Origin: Tubiluchus corallicola
Lineage: Eukaryota > Priapulida > Priapulimorpha > Priapulimorphida > Tubiluchidae
NCBI GenBank assembly: GCA_030141605.1
Contig: JAQGDQ010000109.1
Coordinates: forward strand, 1-64,000
Length of the DNA: 64,000 nt
Reading direction: 5' to 3'
Shown: in pieces, positions 53,630 through 63,588 of the stretch
How positions within the stretch are numbered: the stretch's first letter is position 1
How the letters are laid out: every line of letters starts with the position of its first letter
Position numbers and translations under genes: made by a program
Notes under the pieces: model-generated
What the model was told of the DNA's origin: nothing
Seen by the model: the letters and a program-made list of their open reading frames with translations, nothing else
Databases searched by the model: none

Positions 53630-54330
53630 CAGTGTCCTGTTTTCACTCTTGTTTTCTCTCTTCGTTTGTTTTTTTGTTATTTGTTTTTACCTTTCTTTCC
53701 ATCTTTCTTTCTCTGAACTTTTCCCTCATTCTTTCTTGCTGTTTTCTTGTTTTTTATTTTCTTCACTTATCTTATTCTTTCTTTCTTTCTTACTTTCTTT
53801 TTATTTATTTCTTTTTTGCTGTTGTTTCCTTCTTTTTTCATTCCTCCTTATTACTTCCTTACTCCTTCCCTCCATCCTTCCTTCTTTGCTTGCTTCCTTC
53901 ATTCCTCACTTTTCGCTTCTTCATTCTTTTCTTCTCTTTCCTACCTTTGTTGACCTCTCGTCTTTTTTGCCTCCCTTTATCTCTTTCTTTCCTCTTTCTG
54001 CTTGTCTTTTGTCCCACTTTCTTTTACTCTCATTCTTTCTTTAAAAAAACGTTTGAAATTTTAAAAAAGAAGCCACTCGTATTTACACAAGTTTTCCATA
54101 TTAGTGTCTCTATGGCCAAATTGAGAGGCAAAAGTGTCTTCCCTCCTTTTTGTTTTTCCTATTTTCTATCTTCTGTTGCTTTCTTTCTTGCTTATTTTTT
54201 TCCTTCATTTCTTCTTGCCTTTTACTTTTCTTTTCTATGTTTACGCTACCACCTTCGCTTTTTCTTTTTCCTTCTCTGCCAGTTTTTGTGTCTGGAACTC
54301 CATCTTCCATTACTTTCTCCTTTCTCATAA
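53630..54330 (+). repeat. 700-bp pyrimidine-rich tract
   Basis: Mostly T and C with TTTC, CTTC and TTCTT units and no fixed period, interrupted around 54040-54130. Its open frames are composition artefacts. Confidence 0.85.
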
Positions 54331-54925
54331 GTGCATAGGAGCATGGCCAGATTACGACCGTTGAGGCTCATATGTCAATGAAATTGTGGGCCCCCCTCAG
54401 ATGGGGCCACCCTCTAAAGAGCCTGCGCCAAGTCATACATTTTTGCTCTTTATATAGTTTAGCGACATTTACGTAGCTTGAAGTAAACCTATTGCAAATT
54501 CTTTAAATTAACTAGAATAGGTAGCTTTTGTTTGTATATAAAAATATTCTTTAAGAAATACTGCTATTTTACTATTTATTACAAACAAAATTAGCACATA
54601 TTTCAACACAGCTATAGTGAAAAAACAGATTTTTGCCAAATGTTACCAAGGCTTCGGTCTAGCCTATATTAGCCTGTAGGATAATACAGCCCTGCGTAGG
54701 AGCATCTAAAAATGTAGAAAAACGTGGATGCACAACTTTGTTTGAAAACAATTCTGCGGTGATAGTTAACAAAATATAAGCGACCATTGAAAACACCAGC
54801 TTTTTTGCTCTCAGTGGCTGTAAATTTCGAGCGACAAACATTTAAAAAAGAAACAAACTTGCATTTACGTAAGTTTTTCATATTAGTGTCCGTGTGACCA
54901 AACTGAGCGGCAAGTGTCTTTGATG
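54058..54925 (+). repeat. Direct ~80-bp duplicates flanking the hAT copy
   Basis: AAAAAAGAA..CATATTAGTGTC..GACCAAA(T/C)TGAG.GGCAA..GTGTCTT occurs at 54062-54140 and 54844-54921, with hAT copy 2 between them. Confidence 0.75.
54342..54694. mobile_element. hAT-like non-autonomous element (copy 2)
   Basis: Same family and orientation as 40752-41132 (shared TTTAGCGACATTTAC, TTCTTTAAGAAATAC, TATTTCAACAC). Flanks CATAGGAG (54334-54341) and CGTAGGAG (54695-54702) match at 7 of 8 bases. Ends are CATGGCCAGATTACG and, inverted, CAGGGCTGTATTATCC. Confidence 0.8.
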
Positions 54926-57900
54926 TTAAAACTCAGCTCTCAAATTTGTAATTAAAGTCAGATTATGCGCACTAAACGTACAGACTTATCGAGCAAATTC
55001 CATTTTAAACATTTCCACATTACTTGCATGAATGCTTGCGGTGGATTTGAAATAAAATTGTGCAAACAACATGAGCAAGCAATAAACATTTTACGCTTGC
55101 GTAATTATTATCATAAAGACATCCAGACGCACAGAAAGAAGAAAAGATCCGACACGGAATAAAGTGACTGTTCTCTTCATCAGAAAAATTATGACAAATA
55201 AGGTTAGCGGGCCGTGAGAGATAAAAACCCGTGAAGTAAGAAAGCAAGAAGATATAATAGAATCATATCTAGGCTATTACTTTTACACACTAAACGGTAG
55301 TTATTTTAATTAAAAACTAAAACATTTTGGTATTGTATTTTAATTAAATTACAATTAGGTATTTCAAATTGTAAATATGCTTAGACGCGTGTTATTGTAC
55401 TTGCCCTTGTAAACTTTTTCCTTGTTTTTATTAGCTTTTTTGTTGAAATTTTAGTCGGTGACGATAGTTCCTGGGTGAACAAATCATTTATGTACCTCAA
55501 AATCGACCTTAAATAAATAAATTACTTATTTACTTAATAACAAACTTTACTAATTCCAAATTTCCTATTTCCTGTTCAGACAATTATTTTGTACTGAGAT
55601 ACACGGATGCTCTGTTATTTTCCTCTTGTCAAACATTCCCCACCAAAAATCTCGTGTACCTAAAGGTAATTATACCAAATTTAGATCGTTCTATCGGAAA
55701 ATACAAGGACTCTGATTAATTAAAACAGGACTTATATACGTCCTACAACTTTGCTTTGCTCTACTGGCACAAGACAACTCGACCAAGTACATTTCATTGC
55801 ATGCACATGCCCTGATAATGTGCTTTAATGACACGGCGGCAAAATAAGTCAATATCTATTTACATGTATTGAAAAACAAAGGCACAAGTAAGAAAGTCGC
55901 TAAAGGTGCGAACTGGATTATGGAGCTCCACGATGCGTCCTCTGTCTTCACAGTGTAAACAGACTAAGAGAGACTGTGAAGAAAGTTGAGAATTTAAACC
56001 TACATATGGATGAGAAGCCAAGATCCAAAACACTTTAAAACAATTCTCATAGTATCTTTTTGGTTACTGTTTTGGCAAACAAGGTTGCTGTCTATGGATA
56101 TTTCATTTGAAAAATTAAGTAATGTAAATAAATAATACTAATGTAATGGTGAACAGCGCGGAGCCTATTTGGGACATGAAAAATTCACAAAAGCACCCAA
56201 CAGAGGGCGACACTGAATAGCAGCACAGGAGACTTTCGCAATCCGTGAAAATGCTGGTAAACTGTTCTGTTCTAGTTCTTAGTGAAATAAATAGATAACA
56301 AGATATCTATGTATAGATAAATATTAATATTATTATAATAACAATGTTAATATTAATATTTATCAATATTAATGGTTGTAACCAACATCTTTGAAATCTG
56401 AAATCACATAAAATAATTACATCGATTGGTAACAGAACTCAGCAAGTAGTCAATCGATTTAATATTGCAACAGTTTACATTTTGCTATGTCTATGTGGAT
56501 ATCAAAGGCTATTAAAATTTATTTGGCAAAGTAATAGTGTTTTACCTTCAACACTGTTTTAGTAAACACAGATAGAATTGGGGAGGGGGGAGATGTTGAA
56601 GCAATCAGCATGGGATGGGTGGCATTTCAGATCATTTTACCGCTAGCAGACAATTAGAAAATTTAAGTATACATCTGTTGTTATGACTTGTATTGCTCAA
56701 CATGGAATTGAAAAGACACAAAAGAAAAACAATAGCACAAACAACAGAAAATCCGTGTTTATTTCGTTATACTAACGAACAAGTATTTATTTTATTACAA
56801 GAACAACTAATAACAAGCCGTAGATCAAAAAATTGGTTACAGGGCTGATGCAAAATTAGTTGCTAGGTGTTTTATAGCCGCTTTTGATCCATCTGTAATT
56901 TTACATAAAATATAAGAATGGTGATCAAAACAAGTTGATATGAGGGCGTACTGCACACAGTTTATTTTAAAAATAACTGAAATTGTAGGTTTTTTTAGAA
57001 CTGGTGTGCGCAATATTGCTTTTGTGGAAACTTTTATCAGTTTCTTTAAATGGCCGAATTTTTATTTCAAAACTTTCGTAGAACATAACTTCAAATGCTG
57101 TTGCGTTCTACGGTTCTACTAACATTACTCCTAGCACTGTTTACTGTGTTAACAATTACATGTAAATCGTTTAGGAGATCATCACCTTGAATTTCGAAAA
57201 TGTTGAAATCCACACCTTCCCCCATAAACATCTTAATTTGCTTTGCTTATTGATAACAGCAAGGTGCTTACTTTCCCTGTAAAAATTGCTTTTCCCAGTT
57301 CCAAATGTGTTTCAAATGTTTACTTCCAGATTAACTAGGTTAAATTTAAAATATATAGTTGCATTTACAACGGAAAAATTTGAAATTTTGTTAGAATTTA
57401 CGATTTGCAAGAACTGCAGGAAACGCATCAGTCTCCAAGGCAACTGGGACCTTGATGTGGGACTGAGATCCACTAATTGGAACTGACTGAGCTTTGCTTT
57501 CTCATGGACCATTTTGAACGCTACTACTGTTGCAACTTTTAACGACTTCGTATTCAAAGTGTAGTAATTTAATTCCAGCAACAAGAGAACAAACAGGTTT
57601 AAGATCGACTAGAACGAAAGAAAAATATTTTGAAGAAAATTGTAGAACTGATAGATATTATACGTCACCTTTACAATAGTTAATTAAATTATTGAAAAGC
57701 AAATGTCACAGAAAATCAAATAAAATGTTTCGGAAAATTTAGATTTTTTAATGGTTGCCATGCATAACTCGTGTTTTGTTTTTGGTATGTGATTGTTTTT
57801 TAAAAATGTATTTTTACATAAGATGTGTTCATTTATAAATGTGAAAAATTTATAAATTATAAAATCTAAATGTGGAAAATTTATATTGTTTAGCAAAATA

Positions 57901-57999
57901 CTATGGCCATTAAATTTTATTTATTTTCTTACCATTTGTGTAAACACAGTCATTCAGTTTTGTTAACTGTAATGTGTTTGTTTTAATAAACTTACTTAG
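54926..57999. other. Intergenic, nothing recognised
   Basis: A long AT-rich stretch with short open frames only and no arrays or elements. Confidence 0.4.
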
Positions 58000-58106
58000 T
58001 TAGTTAGTTACTTACTTACTTAGTTAGTTACTCACGTAATTACTCACTCACTCACTCACTCACTCACTCACTCACTCACTCACTCACTCACTCACTCACT
58101 CACTTA
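58000..58106 (+). repeat. (TTAG/TTAC)n then (ACTC)n array
   Basis: ACTC tetramers run from about 58043 to 58104 after degenerate TTAGT/TTACT units. Confidence 0.95.
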
Positions 58107-58667
58107 TTTACTTTGTTATTTATTTACTAATGACTTAAATGACGACTGGACACCTAAAACTGATAACAAACAATGTCTTCTCAGTACGGTTGTAATTGCT
58201 TTCAAGAAATATGGCAAAAATATGAGAAAATGCTGAGGAATTAGCAAACAATTAATTAATTGAACTGTGAGATTTTTTGTCAGTTTATTTGGCAGCCAGA
58301 CATAAAATAGCAAATTAGTTTAGTTTAGTATTTATTTCTTGAAAGTGAATTTACAATACAGACAACGTCTGATAGAAGTATTTTCATGTGCTAAGTGCAA
58401 GGTGCTAATAAAGAATAATGGGCATTACAACTAAACTACCATTTCGTTAGATCAAATAAGAGGCTCAAATATAATTTGAAGAAAATGCATTAAGCATGCA
58501 TATATGAGCAATTTACATGTTAATTCGTAAAAGCAATATTTAAATAACAAGAGTATAATAACATACCAGAAAATAGCAAATAGATAAATAACCAATTATG
58601 CCCATTAAAGAAAGAGCAGCATAACCCTCTCCTCCTACCCTCTTGTAAGATATCTAGGTAAGCATTT

Positions 58668-58810
58668 TCAAGCTCCAATTAAAGAACCACTAAAAGTGCT
58701 CTGAAGAGAGGAGTGGAAGTTTCCTTTCTGATATCTGACGTAAACTTCGTCTCCCTTTTTCAGATTAAGTACGACGGAGTTCGCCAAGTGATGATAGCGA
58801 GTGTCATATC
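58668..58810 (-). CDS. Terminal exon of C1q domain with stop
   Basis: Acceptor TTAAAG (58816-58811), then YDTRYHHLANSVVLNLKKGD and EVYVRYQKGN, ending STFSGSLIGA and TGA at 58670-58668. Asn-Ser-hydrophobic-Leu-x-Leu-Lys-Lys-Gly-Asp-Glu-Val followed by S-T-F-S-G at the extreme C-terminus is the classic end of C1q domains. Nothing follows the domain, as usual for this family. Confidence 0.87.
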
Positions 58811-60161
58811 CTTTAACACAACAAAAATATTATTTTAATAAATGTACTATGTATAGTATAAATATTTATATTTATAGTGTATATATTTATACTATAAATG
58901 TATAGTCAACCAAAAAACAAATAAACAACAAATTAAAGCAAATAAAAATAAAAACAAAATAAAATCGTTACTTATGATGGACAGTGATTCTAAAAAATAT
59001 TTTAAAAACTGAAATTATCCCGAACTCAGTTTACTGGCAAAGTGATGTCGGTTCGTTCCCATTTACCAATAAGTCTGCAAGAGAAATAAACGTATAATAC
59101 TAAGGCCTATTATGGTTTTTACTCCACCTAAATAAACCCTTTGAAAACGCTTACCCGAAACTCTCATATATACGACGCCCTTATCGTTGTGATTAATAGC
59201 AGCTGACGAATAAGAATATGTGTTGTATTCCATATATAGATGCGTTTCGAAGAAGTATGTTCCAGTTATAGGTGCTGTAAATACTCCTAAAATGCATAAA
59301 AAACTAAATTGGCGAGTGCGTACAACATTATCACTATTATAGATGCAGGCCTAAGTTCAGTCATGATATTCTTGACATCTACGTCCTGATATTAAATTAA
59401 GACTTGATTACAAGGGGCCTTTTGGAGCGGTGGTCATGGCCCCCGAAATGGGAAGCCAGACATTTCATCGTAGCTCAGTCTAATCTGATTTCTTGGTTTA
59501 ACAAGTAAAAATCTCGTGTTTGTTACATCATTTTTGGTACTGAAACGATAAGATTGTAAACAAAGAACCTTTCCTTATCCTATACAAAAATGGTTCAGTG
59601 CGTTAACAGCAACTAATGTCAGAGTTTAAGAAACCTCCAATTTAACGCAGTGGTAAAGCAACGTACCTGTATCGTTGTTATATGCATTCCCATAGTTAAA
59701 AACGATGTTTCTAAATCTGAATTTGCTGTAATCATTGTAGTAATGCCTATTAGCAGAAAAGGCCAATCCTGAAATTACGATGTTAATTCGGTTACAGAAT
59801 GAGTAAGAAGCAATAAAATTAGGCATATACTTATAAAGCATATGCTCAGTCATACTCCAGCAATGGAAATAATCATTTCTTTGTTTCAAAATTACATGGA
59901 TATATTTCAGACTTTCTCATGAAATGGGAGAACTAAATATTATAAATTTAAGTATTCTCAGCTATATGCAAGGGTACATATGATAATAGTACAATGGCCC
60001 TTCAAAAAAGTCAAAAATATGTAAAATGACAAATGGGTTATCAGAAGTGGTTACCAGACTGCTTTGTTCGGCGTTTGAAGATGCCAATGCAAAGTTGCAG
60101 GAAACATGATGATGATGACGTCGACGACGACGACGACGATGATGATAATGATGATGATGAA

Positions 60162-60242
<81 letters not shown>

Positions 60243-63200
60243 GATGATGATGATGATAATGATGATGATAATGATTCTGATGACTATGACAAAGATGATG
60301 ATAATGTGTTGGTATATGCCGTGCACAGTCATTCTAGTTTCCACATTGTTCATGAAAACGTGGAATATGATGCTATGTCTCATGTCCTGCAAGTGGACGA
60401 TGGGCTCGTAAATTCCAGCAAAGTGTCACTGCGCAAATTGCTTTTTTAACTGTAGTTGTACGACTAAAGGTAAAGATGTGCCCGGTCCGTTTTTTTAGAA
60501 AAACCAATTGCGTAAAATAAATCAGTCAACATAGACGATAGTATCAACACTTTTCTCAAATTAGCTGGCAACTAATCGATTAATTAATTAGATTGACTGT
60601 GATTGGCAGAATGTTCATAAACCATTACAGTTTTTCTAAGTATTATTACCCATTGCAGGTAATGAGTTGGAGAAAGAACGGTTGGAGGAAGAATGATAAA
60701 TTGTGGCCTAGTCGAGATCTAATTGTGTGCTATGAGGAGCAAATATCAGTTTGCAAAACACGGGAATACTGATCCCAGGTCTCAGGTTCCAATCCCGACT
60801 AGTCCGCAGTTATGCAGCGTCTCCTTTCTTTCTCCAACTCATTACTCATGTAATCGTTTATAAACATTCTGTCAAACATAGTCATAATGTAATTATTTGA
60901 CAAACGGTAGTAATTTTTGCTTTATAAAAAATCAGTAAGTGGTTTGTTACAAATCTTCTTGTCGACTGGAGCTTAATTGTAATAAAGTTTAACAGTCTAC
61001 ATTACCTACCATTAACTGAAATTTTCATTTTATTTGAGCTGTGCAAACCAAAGACATTCTCTGCTTGACATTCGTACTCTCCGCCATCTCTGTATTTTAC
61101 TTTTGATCTCGTAAGAACAGATCCAATGTCAGGCAGGACACTTCCGTCTAGTTTCCAGGTGTAAGTTACTTCTGGATTGGCATCAGATTCGCATTTTAAT
61201 TCCAACGTTGATTTCAAAATCATTTCTGAACTTCCGCTAGCAATACTCAAATCTGCATTTAGTGGCGGATCTGGAAAATTTATGATAAGTTAGTTGGGCA
61301 GGCTTTTTGTAAAACTCTGTATTAATGTCACTGTCTTGGCCAGTCGTAATATTAATGGAACAGTCAGCTTTGCAAATTACTGACGGATAATTAATATATG
61401 CAGACAAAGTACATTTTAATAGCTGTGCATTTGCTAGTGCACTATTTTATCCAGAAAAGAAAACATTGCATTTTATAGCTATTTTCTGTCCACCTTCTCC
61501 TATTTTAAACGTTTCTATAAGTGGACATTTTTAAATTCATCCAGTTTTACTTTATTTCAGACGTAACAAAGCGTCCAGTTACACGCTGTAATTGTTACGC
61601 GAGGGTTAGATTACTCATTTCCTTGGCAAAACACATTGTGATACAGGCGGTTTGTGTTTTTGTCCAACGAACATATGTTATTAGTAATAAAATTCAAGAA
61701 ATGTTATTTAAGTTCTGTATCGTGATTGGCTATGGCGCATGTTTTAGCCTCAATTAAATTAGTTAATCATAAAATAATCATAATGTAACTGAGCTTTTAA
61801 AAACCTTACTGGTGTATGTGTAGCCTTCTGTTATACTTGGGGATTTGAAAGTAAAAGCTTAAATATAAAAAGCACGTAATTAAAAAAAACTATCATTTTT
61901 GATGAATTAAAACACTAGCCATTTAACTAATTACTCTGCTGTTTTAATGATGGAATAATAAGGACGATTCAACAATGAGAAAGCCACTGAACTTGCATGT
62001 GCGCGTTTGCGAGTGCAAGAGTTTTTAGACTACTTACAAAGAACGTTCAAACGAATATTGGGAGTAGGAATTGGAAACGAGTCAACCACTACACGACAAG
62101 ATATTATCTTTGCATTGTCACCATTTTTTCCTGAACTAAACGCATGATTTAGAGTGCTCACTGATGTACTCAGTTTAGTTGAGCTGTTGATAAAATCTTC
62201 TTGCTTTGAAGAAGAGGAAATGTCTTCTTCACCTAAAAGACGCAAAAAAGCAACATAATATTACTGATATTGACATCAGATTGTCAGTTTTTTTTGTAAA
62301 CTTGAAATGAGTTCCTGACAAGGCTACTTTTAAAGTTCGGTTAAACCCTGACACTCTTGTACAAAGGTCAAAACGCCTAAGTAGAGTACAGCTGTTAGTT
62401 CTGAATTTCAATCATTGATCCATAAAAACATTTAATCTTTAAGCTTGTTATGCGTTTACGGTTTGATCTTACCTATGATTTAATTTAATCATATTTGTTT
62501 TATTTTCCATTAAAAGCTTTCAATTTTGCGGATATTAAGGTCATTATTCATGATCAGAATTTTCAAAGATTGTTGCTGTTTTTATACACAAACATCGTAA
62601 ATAATTGCAAGAATGTTGAACAACGGTATCACAAAGTACTTACTCATATACCATTTAACTTCAGCAGCTGGATGTACGTCAGCAACAATACATTTGAATG
62701 TTTCATCTAATTCGTTGGCTAAGACAGTAACATCATTTGTAAGTATTTTTTCGTCGTTTAAGAACATCTCCACTTCCTGTGGCTGCACTGTTACACAAAA
62801 AAGTAATCTACAGTAATGGCGTTGACATTCCTTTGAAATGGCTTATAAAATATGATTATAGCAAATCCAAATGCGATTAATCAAAATAAAACAAACATAA
62901 AAAACGCCGATAATGTAACTGTGGAGGCAGCCTCAAGGCTCAAACAATTCGAATGAAAATAATTGCTCAACCAAATGCGAGACAAAATAAACAGTAAAAT
63001 CAGAAAATGGATTAATCAAGGACAAATCCGGTTGGTAACTTTTCGGTTTTGGCTGCTAATTTCCTACCTTGCACCTCAAAACAGGATGCAGCCAGGTGAG
63101 TAAGTTCTAATCAAATCACCTTTTACATGAAAGAGCAAACATCTAGAAATTAAATTCATTACGTATGATTTCTTGTCTCCTTTGCCTTGTAGTTTTTCAC

Positions 63201-63545
63201 GCCACACCTTTGTGATCTCTTTGTCTTTCGTTTATAGACATTCTGGCAATCACAGTCATAATCTAATTAATTAATATATACTTCTAGTGACTCTACGAAG
63301 TGTTTAAAATTTTTGGTCTCCTGTTGCACATAAATTTGCGAAAATTTGCACATAGGCGAAAAAAATACAATTTATCAGTATTTTTTACTTTGTTTAATGT
63401 GTAACTGTATTGTATATGTCAGTCAGTCAGTCAGTCAGTCAGTCAGTCAGTCAGTCAGTCAGTCAGTCAGTCAGTCAGTCAGTCAGTCAGTCAGTCAGTC
63501 AGTCAGTCAGTCAGTCAGTCAGTCAGTCAGTCAGTCAGTCAGTCA

Positions 63546-63588
<43 letters not shown>

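Noticed and set aside
53632-54330. 232-codon Phe/Leu/Ser-rich frame resembling a membrane protein
   Set aside because: Product of the pyrimidine-rich tract; three overlapping frames are open for the same reason.
59626-59889. Single-exon 87-codon protein
   Set aside because: Only 59768-59667 of this frame is C1q coding sequence; the rest is intron, as shown by splice sites and the domain match.
60033-60449. Asp-rich 138-codon open frame
   Set aside because: Driven by the (GAT)n array; it lies antisense in the intron between Ig3 and C1q exons, with no family motif.
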